Assembly: GCA_030620115.1 (NCBI GenBank)
Contig: JAUXFG010000078.1
Coordinates: forward strand, 1-17,607
Source: Candidatus Fermentibacterota bacterium
GTDB lineage: Bacteria; JAFGKV01
DNA length: 17,607 nucleotides
Reading direction: 5' to 3'
Shown here: in pieces, positions 1-7,245 of the stretch
Numbering within the stretch: the stretch's first letter is position 1
How the letters are laid out: each line of letters starts with the position of its first letter
Notes under the pieces: generated by a model
The model's input: the letters and a program-made list of their open reading frames with translations, nothing else
Told to the model about the DNA's origin: nothing
The model's database searches: none
Position numbers and translations under genes: made by a program

Positions 1-2822
1 CAGAGGATCTGATCTCCTCCTCCTTTTCCCACATAGATATCTTCATCGCCATCGCCATCAAGGTCGACCCAGACAACCACGTAGCCCATGTCAATTACCG
101 TTGCACTCTCCGTCGCGTCTCCAAACACACCATCGCCGAGGTTGCGGTACAACGAGTTCCTTTGTCTGTTGCATACGTAGAGATCCAGCAGGCCGTCTCC
201 ATCGAAATCTCCCCACGCAGCGCTCGATGAGCTGCGTGGATCCTCGATCCCGGAGTCGATCTGTCTGACAAATCCTTTCCCCCGTATGTTGCGGAAGAGT
301 CTATTTGGCTGACCGGAAGTGCTCATATTGGTGACGTAGAGGTCCAACCAGCCGTCGGCATCGTAGTCTCCCCAGACTCCTCCAGTGGAGACCAGTGCCT
401 CATCCCCAAGCCCCAAAGTCGAAGCATCCTCCAAGAACGTTCCATCTCCCTGGTTGACGAAAAACTCATTGATCAGCCCTTGCCAAGGAGTACCGTAGTT
501 AGCCACAAACAGATCGAGATCGCCGTCTCTATCGAAGTCTGCCCAGGAAGCCCCGTACGAGACTGACTCGCTGTTCACACCGGCTGCAGCGCCTAGTTCG
601 CTGAATGTCCCATCTCCGTTGTTCTTGAACAGTTGGTTCTGCTGCCTTTGATGGGCCACATAGAGATCCAGCCAGCCATCGCCATCATAGTCTCCCCAAC
701 TCACCGCAAAGCCTTGAACTTCGTCGCTCAAGATACCCGCCACGCCTGTCACGTCCGTGAACCCACTCACCAAGCCATCGTTCCTGAAGAGCGCCATGCC
801 ATCCATCGTTCCATGGATAAGATCAGGATCGCCGTCGTTGTCGTAGTCACCCCAGGCGGCCCCTTGCCCCCTCCCTGTCATGGGCAGACCCCACTCATCT
901 GTCACATTGGCCAAGCTGTCTCCATCGTTTCGATAGAGCCCATGGTCCGTACTCCATGCAGACCTGTAGAAATCAACATCGCCGTCGAGGTCAAAATCAG
1001 CAAATGCCGCGGTGATGCTTGACGCCGCGGGAGGCAGCCCCATGGCCGGGGCAATATCGGCGAACATCTGTGAAGCCATGGGGACACGGAATGGCAATGC
1101 TACGATATATCCTTCATTCGTCTCTAATGTGAGTCTGAATTCAACAAGATAGCCGATCTCTGCATCAATTGAGACTGAGACCGTGGCATTCGCGCTGCAT
1201 CCAACTATGCTGTCAGTTTCAATTGCTCCGAAAGGTATTGCCTGTGTAGTGTCAACGACAACTTGAGGATCTATTGTGGAGAGATAGCCGGTTACATCGG
1301 TTGAAGACTGCCAGTAGTTGCGCAGCTTGAACGAGATATTTGCCGTCTCACCCGGCCCTAGAAGGCCGTCACCATTTCCACCAAGGGTGTCATCCACCGC
1401 AATCTCAACGAGACGAAGGGTTGGATGGGGCTGCTCGGTGAGAGCTCTGTACCCGTTCATGCGGCCGGAGCCCAGCTTCCCTCTGTATTCCGGATTCAGT
1501 GCGTCGATCTCGTCTGTGGTTCCCATGAGCCGGTAGTAGATCTCCTCGTTGGACAGGGCGGGGAAAAGGCTTCGAATGAGGCCGGCCACGCCGGCCACAT
1601 AAGGGCAGGACGCAGACGTCCCGCCGAAACCGCCGGTATAGCTGTCGTCAAAGGAGGTCGTCCATATGTCAACTCCAGGCGCGGCGACGCCGATCCATTC
1701 ACCGTAGTTGGAAAACGACGCCTTCATGTCCTGCTGTTGCGTGGCTGCGACAGCGAGCACTTCCGGATACATCGCCGTTGCCGCGGGACTCTCCGAGGAT
1801 TCATTTCCCGCGGAGGACACTAAGAAGACACCGGCGGCATGTGCATAGCTGACTGCTTCATGGAGCGCCTCGGAGTCCGGGCTTCTCCAGCTCATTGAGA
1901 GGACGTTGACTTCATTATCAGCGGCATAGTAGAACGATTCCACGATGTCCGATGCCACTGCTGTGGCATTGCCTTGCATGGTCTTGTAGAATGTCTTGAG
2001 AGGCATGAGCTTGCAGTGCCATGCGGTTCCCGCAACCATCAGATCATTGTCCGTGACTGCTCCTGCAATCCCGGCCGTACACGTTCCGTGGCCATCGCAG
2101 TCCATGGGATCAGGATCCGGGGGGAAGCCATCTTCATCCTCGGCTACCTCCTCTGCAGTGATGAAATCCCACCCGATCACATCGTCGACATAGCCGTTGC
2201 CGTCCGCGTCCAGACCGTCAAAGTCGCCACCCATGGCAACCGGGAAGTTGTCGAACATCCCGTTGCCGTTGTAGTCCTCAGCTTCGTTGATCCAGATGTT
2301 ACTCATCAGGTCCGGATGGTTCCAATCCGTTCCGGTATCACTTATGCCGATGACCACTTCTTCGGAGCCCTTCTCTTCGTCCCATGCATGGGGCATCTGC
2401 ATCAGTGACATGGCGTATTGATAGTTGAAGAACGGGTCGTTGGGTGTGGCCAAGAGCTGGGCATAATAGTCGGGATGGGCATATATCACGCCGGGCAGCT
2501 TTCCCAGGCGTGAGGCAACGGCCTCGGGATCCAAAGGCACTCCGTATTGTATGACCAGAATGCCATCCGTGCCAAACCGCTCCCGCAAGGCATGGTGTAG
2601 ACCATCGTTTCTTGCTTTCGCAAGCCTCCTGGCCTTCAGTACTTCTATTTCATACAGATAGGCGTCTAGCTCTCTATAGCCGGTATCGCTATCCGCAAAC
2701 CAACCCTCCGCCGCATGGGGCTCTATCTTCACGATTACTCTCCCGGGAGCGTAGTTCTCCGCGGATGCAGCCCATGCGAAGAAAACAACAAAAGACAATA
2801 CGAAAGCGACTCCTCTGGTCAT
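1..2822 (-). CDS. Secreted subtilisin-like (S8) serine protease with FG-GAP/VCBS repeats, partial
   Basis: This frame stays open from the ATG at 2820-2822 to the window edge, giving about 940 residues with the C-terminus missing. The start is preceded on the minus strand by AGGAGG (2832-2837), 9 nt away. Residues 1-20 form a signal peptide (hydrophobic stretch ending AWAASA), and an inhibitor-like propeptide region follows. The S8 catalytic domain covers about 130-440. The triad is visible: D162 in SDTGTD, H245 in DGHGTCTAG and S403 in GGTSASCPYVAG, with the oxyanion Asn in SSAGNES. After a beta-rich linker, from about residue 600 there are repeated units with Asp-rich calcium-binding-like loops (WGDYDGDGWLDLYV type) followed by LF-x-NNGDGTF, typical of FG-GAP/VCBS propeller repeats. 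The protein is probably exported and degrades extracellular protein. A C-terminal sorting or FlgD-like domain may lie outside the window. The family call is firm; the substrate is unknown. Confidence 0.93.
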   Translation of the reverse strand, partial: MTRGVAFVLSFVVFFAWAASAENYAPGRVIVKIEPHAAEGWFADSDTGYRELDAYLYEIEVLKARRLAKARNDGLHHALRERFGTDGILVIQYGVPLDPEAVASRLGKLPGVIYAHPDYYAQLLATPNDPFFNYQYAMSLMQMPHAWDEEKGSEEVVIGISDTGTDWNHPDLMSNIWINEAEDYNGNGMFDNFPVAMGGDFDGLDADGNGYVDDVIGWDFITAEEVAEDEDGFPPDPDPMDCDGHGTCTAGIAGAVTDNDLMVAGTAWHCKLMPLKTFYKTMQGNATAVASDIVESFYYAADNEVNVLSMSWRSPDSEALHEAVSYAHAAGVFLVSSAGNESSESPAATAMYPEVLAVAATQQQDMKASFSNYGEWIGVAAPGVDIWTTSFDDSYTGGFGGTSASCPYVAGVAGLIRSLFPALSNEEIYYRLMGTTDEIDALNPEYRGKLGSGRMNGYRALTEQPHPTLRLVEIAVDDTLGGNGDGLLGPGETANISFKLRNYWQSSTDVTGYLSTIDPQVVVDTTQAIPFGAIETDSIVGCSANATVSVSIDAEIGYLVEFRLTLETNEGYIVALPFRVPMASQMFADIAPAMGLPPAASSITAAFADFDLDGDVDFYRSAWSTDHGLYRNDGDSLANVTDEWGLPMTGRGQGAAWGDYDNDGDPDLIHGTMDGMALFRNDGLVSGFTDVTGVAGILSDEVQGFAVSWGDYDGDGWLDLYVAHQRQQNQLFKNNGDGTFSELGAAAGVNSESVSYGASWADFDRDGDLDLFVANYGTPWQGLINEFFVNQGDGTFLEDASTLGLGDEALVSTGGVWGDYDADGWLDLYVTNMSTSGQPNRLFRNIRGKGFVRQIDSGIEDPRSSSSAAWGDFDGDGLLDLYVCNRQRNSLYRNLGDGVFGDATESATVIDMGYVVVWVDLDGDGDEDIYVGKGGGDQIL

Positions 2823-2861
2823 GTGTCTGATCCTCCTGTCGGTGATTGAACTCCCGTAAGG

Positions 2862-3044
2862 GTTCAAAGGTTGAGGGTTCAGGCTTCAAAGGTTCAGGGT
2901 TCAATCATAAGAGATGCGGCTCCATTACTGCATGCTGAAACAGATAAGGACAAGCTGTGGGGCTTCGTCTCTCAGGAATCCTGAACGCTGAAACCTGTGC
3001 TTATTCCTCGCAAGCCATGAACCTCCAAACCGGTGAACGCCTAC
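2862..3044. repeat. Dispersed TTCAGGGTTCA-type repeat cluster upstream of the protease
   Basis: Positions 2862-2904 hold degenerate direct copies of a TTCA-(A/G)GG-TTCA unit. Positions 2981-2990 and 3015-3044 hold copies in the opposite orientation (CTGAACGCTGAAACC; GGTGAACGCCTAC). Related units recur at 4004-4142 and 14453-14626, always between genes. The opposed orientation would allow hairpins in RNA. No coding capacity is supported. Confidence 0.7.
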
Positions 3045-3264
3045 GTGATCTTTTTCTCCCTACCCCGATACTGCCTGTCCAGTTTAGGGCTATCCATCCG
3101 GGAGTTCAAGATTCCTTGCTCTGACTAGCCGTCTTCAATCGGTTGGAATTCAACAAATGAGTCAAGTTTTTGAAACGGCATATGTGGGTTGGCTGCGAGA
3201 TGAAGCCGGCCGAATCGTTGATCTGCCCAACCGGGCCGTTCTTCCAACCATGGCCCCACTCTCT

Positions 3265-3296
3265 GTCATTGCGAGGAGCACTGCGACGAAGCAATC
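3265..3296. repeat. Dispersed palindromic repeat, GTCATTGCGAGGAGC family
   Basis: The segment reads GTCATTGCGAGGAGC, a short spacer, then GACGAAGCAATC. Its imperfect dyad resembles a widespread intergenic repeat of many bacterial genomes and metagenome bins (recalled, not searched). A degenerate partial copy (GTCATTGCAAGGAGGATTCT) lies at about 3373-3392. Short reading frames crossing it are spurious. Confidence 0.65.
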
Positions 3297-3327
3297 CTGC
3301 GCGGTACGCGGGATCACCGCGCGGAGT

Positions 3328-3448
3328 TTATGCTGAGCGAAGTCGAAGTGCTCGCGATGACCCCGGGCCTCAGTCATTGCAAGGAGGATTCTGAAAGTGT
3401 AAAGCACTTTCCGGCCTGTCCTGAGCTCAGTCGAAGGGCCTGTCCTGA
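3328..3448. repeat. Second dispersed repeat family (CTGAGC..GTCGAAG) with a 12-bp direct repeat
   Basis: A CTGAGCGAAGTCGAAG unit lies near 3332-3347, and CCTGAGCTCAGTCGAAGGG lies at about 3420-3438. The second is flanked by perfect direct copies of GGCCTGTCCTGA at 3413-3424 and 3437-3448. The whole 2823-3546 stretch otherwise shows no gene; it consists of repeats plus the upstream region of the regulator. Confidence 0.55.
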
Positions 3449-3485
3449 AACATCCCGAAATTTATCATATCGATTTCCGAATCCG

Positions 3486-3585
3486 CAATGTGACAATTCT
3501 GGTCATGTGATTACTTCATTTTTTGAAGTGATCTACGATCGGATGCTTGACAGAATACACCGTGTTTCCCTATCTTGTCACATTG
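3486..3585. promoter_or_regulatory. Perfect 11-bp inverted repeat framing the regulator promoter (candidate operator pair)
   Basis: CAATGTGACAA at 3486-3496 is matched by its exact reverse complement TTGTCACATTG at 3575-3585, centre to centre 89 bp. The downstream arm overlaps the end of the -10 box and the expected transcription start. The upstream arm lies about 50 bp before the -35 box. A further imperfect dyad (GATTACTTCA, 5-nt loop, TGAAGTGATC) sits between them at 3509-3533. The geometry suits autorepression by the adjacent winged-helix protein, possibly with looping. Binding is inference. Confidence 0.45.
3547..3576 (+). promoter_or_regulatory. Sigma70-type promoter for the winged-helix regulator
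   Basis: The -35 box TTGACA (3547-3552) is a perfect consensus match. It is followed after 18 bp by TATCTT (3571-3576) as the -10 box. Transcription would start at about 3583. The ATG at 3590 would then be almost leaderless, which supports the downstream ATG at 3620 as the translation start. The promoter might also read into the BMC block at 4176. Confidence 0.6.
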
Positions 3586-3619
3586 AAAGATGATCGGGGT
3601 ATTTTTCCAGGATGAAAGC

Positions 3620-3964
3620 ATGGTGGAATTCGACGGTATGCTCCTCTCTCCGGCCCGCATGGGAATCATCGCAGCATTGATTCAGGGCGAGGCATTGTCG
3701 TTCATGGAATTGAAACGTGTGACGGGGCTCGCTGACGGCAACCTCCATGTGCAGAGCCGGAAGTTGGCCGCCTCTGGGTACATCGAGATCACCAAGGGAC
3801 AGGGGGTCGGGCGGTCGAGAACGCGATTCCAACTCACGTTGACAGGGCTTCATGCCATGGAACTTCATATTCGGAAGTTAGAGGCTATTCTTGATACCCG
3901 AGGGGCAATGGTGCGGCTCAGGCGACGACTGCCTCGAGCAGATGATTCACAGGTTTGGTCATGA
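3620..3964 (+). CDS. Winged-helix DNA-binding transcriptional regulator
   Basis: 114 residues from the chosen start. The ATG at 3620 has AGGA 7 nt upstream (3609-3612), whereas the in-frame ATG at 3590 has no good ribosome site and sits next to the predicted transcription start. The body matches the small single-domain winged-helix family (HTH_34-like): an LLSPARMGIIAAL helix, then SFMELKRVTGLADGNLHVQS as helix-turn-helix and recognition helix, then a KLAASGYIEITKG strand and a wing with SRTRFQLT. The C-terminal 25 residues are helical and then basic. No ligand domain is visible. It lies 211 bp upstream of the BMC locus on the same strand, so it may regulate that locus, itself, or both; this is inferred from position. 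Confidence 0.85.
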   Translation: MVEFDGMLLSPARMGIIAALIQGEALSFMELKRVTGLADGNLHVQSRKLAASGYIEITKGQGVGRSRTRFQLTLTGLHAMELHIRKLEAILDTRGAMVRLRRRLPRADDSQVWS

Positions 3965-4003
3965 TGAAGGGACGCCGCCGTCCTGGATCATGCCCCTCTC
4001 AAC

Positions 4004-4142
4004 GGGTTCAGGGTTCAGAGGTTTGGAGGTTCCCCGTTCAGGGTTCAGGGTTCAAGGTTCAGAGGTTCGGGAAGTGAAGATTTACGAGAGAAGCCAACCC
4101 TGAACGGGCAACGCTGAACCCTGAACGCTGAATCTCCGAACA
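4004..4142. repeat. TTCAGGGTTCA repeat array with 13-bp inverted arms before the BMC locus
   Basis: The left half (4004-4069) carries repeated GGTTCAGGGTTCA units. The right half (4096-4142) carries the complement, with CTGAACCCTGAACGC copies. CCCGTTCAGGGTT at 4033-4045 pairs perfectly with AACCCTGAACGGG at 4096-4108 across a 50-nt loop. The structure fills the space between the regulator and the first BMC gene and would fold in a read-through transcript. Confidence 0.7.
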
Positions 4143-4175
4143 CTCAAACACATAGGCAAACAGCGGAGTGAGCAT

Positions 4176-5516
4176 ATGAAGATAGCCATTGGCGCTGACC
4201 ACGGTGGATATCGCCTCAAGGAAGACATGTCAGCGTACTTGAAGGCCAAGGGACACGAGATCGTTGACGTGGGCACACATTCGACTGAGCCGGTGGACTA
4301 TCCCCTCTTTGCCCATGCGGTGGCATACAAAGTCGCTGATGGGAGCTGCGAACGAGGCATCATGATCGATGGGGCGGGAATCGGCTCTGCCATGGCCGCC
4401 AACAAGATCCCAGGCGTACGCGCGGCGCTGGCCTACGACATCTCATCCGCCCTGAACAGCCGCGAGCATAATGATGCCAATGTGTTGACGCTTGGCGCCG
4501 GGCTCATAGGCCCTGCTCTTGCTACACAGATCGTTGATGCATGGCTCTCCGCTCAATGTGTGCAAGACCGGCATCAAAGACGTGTCAGTCTCATCGAGCA
4601 AATTGATGGAAGACAATCATCCACTGCCGCTTCGGTGCAGGCCCTCTCCGCGATATCCGAGGAAGATCTCGAACGGGTGGTGAAACGCCTGGAATCACTC
4701 ATTGCCTCAGGGGGCGCCGCCGGATTCGGTGATGCCGTGGCTCGAGGTCCGTCCATATCCGGCTCTCCTGATACGGCAAGACGGTTCCTCGATCTCGGGG
4801 TCAGGAGACTCACTACGGGTCCGGGCCCGGGGGCAATCCCTGAGGACATTGCCCGCTACATTGACCACACGCTTCTGAAGCCCGCCGCGACTGCGGATGA
4901 TATTCGAAAGCTCTGCGCAGAGGCACGTGAATTCGGCTTTGCCGCGGTGTGCGTGAATCCCGTGTGGGTCAAGCTGGTGGCCAACGAGCTCAGGGGGACC
5001 CGGGTGCTGGCCTGCTCGGTGGTGGGTTTTCCCTTGGGCGCGACACATGGGGAGACCAAAGCCATGGAAGCCCGCCGTGCGATCCGAGAGGGAGCAAAAG
5101 AGATCGACACCGTCATCAATGTTGGCGCATTGAAGGGTGGAGATGAGAATCTCGTACTCAAGGATATCCGGGCCGTAGTGGAAGCATGTCGCGACGGCAG
5201 CGCTATCTGCAAGGTCATCATCGAAACCGCGCTTCTCTCCGATGAGGAGAAGCAACGAGCCTGTAGGCTGGCCAAGAAGGCCCGGGCCCATTTCGTGAAG
5301 ACGTCCACCGGATTCGCATCCGGCGGGGCGACAGCCCATGATGTGGCCCTCATGACCGCTGAAGTGCTGGAGGCAGGCATGGAGGTGAAGGCATCGGGCG
5401 GTATTCGTTCCTACACCGATGCCAAACGCATGATCGAAGCAGGCGCTACGCGGATTGGAGCTAGCGCCGGCATTGCTATTGTCCATGAGGCACAAGAGAT
5501 CACGGTCAGCGAATGA
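4176..5516 (+). CDS. RpiB-like sugar-phosphate isomerase fused to deoxyribose-phosphate aldolase (DeoC)
   Basis: 446 residues; ATG at 4176 with GGAG 7 nt upstream. Residues 1-145 are an RpiB/LacAB-type fold: GADHGG at 6-11, DGAGIG at 65-70, [11 protein letters not shown] at 74-84, REHND at 96-100. Residues 146-222 are a linker with an amphipathic helix (about 161-178) and a Gly/Pro-rich tail. Residues 223-446 are a class [15 protein letters not shown]259 in AVCVNP, D311 in EIDTVINVG, Schiff-base K375 in FVKTSTGF and K405 in EVKASGG, so the aldolase looks active. It should cleave deoxyribose-5-phosphate to glyceraldehyde-3-phosphate and acetaldehyde. In the RpiB half, position 65 is Asp where E. 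coli RpiB has catalytic Cys, so its reaction is uncertain. It leads the BMC block and is the likely signature cargo enzyme. Its stop codon overlaps the ribosome site of the next gene. Confidence 0.93.
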   Translation: MKIAIGADHGGYRLKEDMSAYLKAKGHEIVDVGTHSTEPVDYPLFAHAVAYKVADGSCERGIMIDGAGIGSAMAANKIPGVRAALAYDISSALNSREHNDANVLTLGAGLIGPALATQIVDAWLSAQCVQDRHQRRVSLIEQIDGRQSSTAASVQALSAISEEDLERVVKRLESLIASGGAAGFGDAVARGPSISGSPDTARRFLDLGVRRLTTGPGPGAIPEDIARYIDHTLLKPAATADDIRKLCAEAREFGFAAVCVNPVWVKLVANELRGTRVLACSVVGFPLGATHGETKAMEARRAIREGAKEIDTVINVGALKGGDENLVLKDIRAVVEACRDGSAICKVIIETALLSDEEKQRACRLAKKARAHFVKTSTGFASGGATAHDVALMTAEVLEAGMEVKASGGIRSYTDAKRMIEAGATRIGASAGIAIVHEAQEITVSE

Positions 5517-5525
5517 GGAGGAATC

Positions 5526-6158
5526 ATGGCGGTTGACCTGCGTGCATACGTGTTCATTGATAGTCTTCAACCCCAATTCGCGTCGTTCTTGGCAACGGTG
5601 GCGAAGGGGTTCCTCCCCACACAGGGCCAGGCAAGCCTGTTCGTGGAGATCTCCCCGGGTATCGAGATCAATCGTGTCACGGATCTGGCGCTGAAATCCA
5701 CCCGCGTGACCCCGGGTATGCAGATCGTTGAACGCCTCTACGGGATGCTGGAGATCCATTCAGAGAGCCAGGCGGATGTCAGGCATGCGGGTGCAGCCAT
5801 TCTCCATGGGCTCGGCGTCAAGGAGGATGATCGCCACAAGCCGAAGGCGTTGTCAAGCCAAGTGGTGCGGTGTCTCGATGACCACCAGACCCAGCTCATC
5901 AACCGGATGCGACATGGGAATATGATTCTCGCCGGCCAATCCCTCTACATCCTGGAATGCCAACCTGCCGCGTATGCCGCCCTGGCGGCCAACGAGGCGG
6001 AGAAGGCTGCGGAGATCAACATTTTGGAGGTACGCGCGTTCGGGAGCTTCGGGCGCATCTACTTGGGTGGTGAGGATCGTGACATCGATGTGGCCTGGCC
6101 TGCGGCGGTGAACGCCATAGAGCAGATCACGGGTCGCGAGGTGGACACCAAACGATAG
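5526..6158 (+). CDS. Tandem-domain BMC shell protein (BMC-T, stacking/gated type)
   Basis: 210 residues; ATG preceded by GAGGAGG that overlaps the upstream stop, leaving 9 nt between the genes and suggesting coupled translation. Two BMC domains are present, about 1-100 and 105-210. The first has [17 protein letters not shown] and E69-R70 in [13 protein letters not shown], the Glu-Arg pair that lines the gated pore in CsoS1D-like double-disk trimers. The second has [19 protein letters not shown] and NEAEKAAEI. Trimers form pseudohexameric shell tiles, and this subtype is expected to stack as two disks around a large gated pore that could pass bulky metabolites such as cofactors. It closely resembles the T2/T3 shell proteins of Haliangium ochraceum (from memory). 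Type assignment is strong; gating is family knowledge. Confidence 0.92.
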   Translation: MAVDLRAYVFIDSLQPQFASFLATVAKGFLPTQGQASLFVEISPGIEINRVTDLALKSTRVTPGMQIVERLYGMLEIHSESQADVRHAGAAILHGLGVKEDDRHKPKALSSQVVRCLDDHQTQLINRMRHGNMILAGQSLYILECQPAAYAALAANEAEKAAEINILEVRAFGSFGRIYLGGEDRDIDVAWPAAVNAIEQITGREVDTKR

Positions 6159-6231
6159 CAAGTACGGTGAAAGAATAGCTGAGAACTATCATGACATTGA
6201 GTCATAACATTCAGTGAGGAGGAGAAACGTC

Positions 6232-6525
6232 ATGGCAGAAGCACTGGGCATGATCGAGACACGGAGTTTCCCCGCCATGATCGAGGCGGCCGATGCAATG
6301 GTCAAGGCGGCCAAGGTCGATCTGGTGAGCTACGAGAAGACCGGCGGAGGGTATGTCACGGCGGTCATCAGGGGTGATGTCGCAGCGGTCAAGGCCGCAT
6401 GTGATGCCGGGCAGACCGCAGGCGCTCGGGTCGGCGAATTGGTGGCAGTCCACATCATCGCACGTCCGCATGCAAACGTGGACGCAGTCATCCCCTTAGG
6501 ACGGCAGCCGGAATCGAGCACCTGA
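6232..6525 (+). CDS. Single-domain BMC shell hexamer protein (BMC-H)
   Basis: 97 residues. The ATG at 6232 is chosen because GAGGAGGA (6216-6223) stands 8 nt upstream; a GTG at 6214 in the same frame would start inside that ribosome site. The whole length is one Pfam BMC-type domain: [20 protein letters not shown], the pore loop K36-[20 protein letters not shown], then [14 protein letters not shown] and a short tail. It should form the hexamers that make up most shell facets, with the Gly-rich loop lining a small central pore for metabolites. It is the only BMC-H in the window. A 73-bp gap after the BMC-T and a 15-bp gap before the BMC-P place it in block 1. Confidence 0.96.
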   Translation: MAEALGMIETRSFPAMIEAADAMVKAAKVDLVSYEKTGGGYVTAVIRGDVAAVKAACDAGQTAGARVGELVAVHIIARPHANVDAVIPLGRQPESST

Positions 6526-6540
6526 TCCCGGGAGGGTATT

Positions 6541-6840
6541 ATGAACCTGGCAAAGGTGCTGGGTACCGTGGTGTCCACGCAGAAGGAAGAGAGCCTCAAG
6601 GGGCTGAAGTTTCTTTTGCTGGGGCAGGTTGACACCAATGGCGCGTTGACCGGGGGCATCGTGGTGGCCGCGGATGCCGTTGGTGCGGGTGTCGGCGAAA
6701 TGGTCATGTACGCCACGGGCAGCTCAGCGCGGCAGACACGGTTTACGGACAAGCGTCCCTGTGATGCAGTGGTCATGGGCATTGTAGACAGTTGGGAGAT
6801 CGAGGGTGAGGAGCTCTACAAGAAGGGAGAGAGGGAATAG
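6541..6840 (+). CDS. BMC shell vertex pentamer protein (BMC-P, EutN/CcmL family), copy 1
   Basis: 99 residues; GGAGG (6531-6535) lies 5 nt before the ATG. The EutN/CcmL fold is clear: MNLAKVLGTVVSTQK, GLKFLLLGQVD, then ADAVGAGVGEMVMYATGSSAR and a closing VVMGIVDSWEIEGEEL strand. The VGAGVGE segment and the GSSAR turn are hallmarks of the family. Pentamers cap the vertices of the polyhedral shell. The charged C-terminal tail (EELYKKGERE) is slightly longer than in the other two copies. It is the last gene of block 1 and is followed by a repeat-rich spacer. Confidence 0.95.
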   Translation: MNLAKVLGTVVSTQKEESLKGLKFLLLGQVDTNGALTGGIVVAADAVGAGVGEMVMYATGSSARQTRFTDKRPCDAVVMGIVDSWEIEGEELYKKGERE

Positions 6841-6957
6841 ATTCAGGATTGGGGAATGGGGAAGAATTTCGAAATGCTGGATTGCTGGATTGCGCAATGG
6901 GGGAATGGGGAGAAGAGAGCGTGCAGCGTGCAGATGGCAGAACCAGGAACAAGGAGA

Positions 6958-7056
6958 GATCCTTCGCTCCTTGTAGTCGCTCAGAATGACAAGGGTGCTT
7001 GACGTTGGATATCCGAATGGGTGTCATTCTGAGGGAGCGGAGCGCCCGAAGAATCT
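6958..7056. repeat. Inverted pair of CATTCTGAGGGAGCG-family repeats forming a hairpin
   Basis: A minus-orientation copy at 6958-6991 and a plus-orientation copy at 7022-7056 face each other. CTCAGAATGACA (6980-6991) and TGTCATTCTGAG (7022-7033) pair perfectly over 12 bp with a 30-nt loop. A third copy is at 10388-10422. In RNA this could attenuate or stabilise the BMC transcript, but there is no U-tract to make it a classic terminator. Confidence 0.7.
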
Positions 7057-7099
7057 GCGGGAGGAGGGGGAGCTGATGGCTTGGACGGAAGGATTAGGG

Positions 7100-7149
7100 A
7101 TTGAACATCCAACATCCAACATCGAACGTCCAATCCGCCAGCTGGCGGA
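7100..7149. repeat. GAACATCCAACATC repeat followed by the CCGCCAGCTGGCGG palindrome
   Basis: ATTGAACATCCAACATCC and following bases (7100-7134) adjoin TCCGCCAGCTGGCGGA (7134-7149, perfect 16-bp palindrome). Both types recur downstream of the BMC locus: the first inverted at 10481-10517, the second extended to 20 bp at 10115-10134. Confidence 0.65.
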
Positions 7150-7245
7150 AGCATCGAAGGAGAAGAAGGGATTGCGAAGCCGCGGCGGAGCTCGGAGGGA
7201 CGAAGAGATGGGAATGAGTGAATCCCGCCAACGAGGAGTTGAAGC

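Larger units (their letters stand above)
6841..7245. other. 405-bp spacer between the two BMC blocks, repeat-filled, no gene
   Basis: This gap holds G/A-rich low-complexity sequence (6841-6957), a hairpin-forming repeat pair (6958-7056), a GAACATCCAACATCCAAC repeat (7100-7134) and a palindrome (7134-7149). The open frame across it translates the repeats (CHSEGAERPKNL-type peptide) and shows no family features. The only functional site seen is the ribosome site at 7233-7238 for the aldehyde dehydrogenase. Confidence 0.7.

Noticed and set aside
3106-3407. Several short open frames around 3106-3407 on both strands
   Set aside because: They are translations of the GTCATTGCGAGGAGC repeat (LRRSAPRNDRE-type peptides) and have no start signals.
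2862-4142. Regular short repeats as a CRISPR array
   Set aside because: Units are 7-13 bp and degenerate, occur in both orientations without constant spacers, and no cas gene is present.
4707-5759. Minus-strand open frame of 350 codons over the DeoC region
   Set aside because: Antisense shadow of the RpiB-DERA fusion; rich in His/Gly/Cys with no family features.
6999-7027. TTGACG-17 bp-TGTCAT as a promoter for the second BMC block
   Set aside because: The -35 is good, but the -10 matches only four of six bases and lies inside a dispersed repeat, so its form is explained by the repeat.
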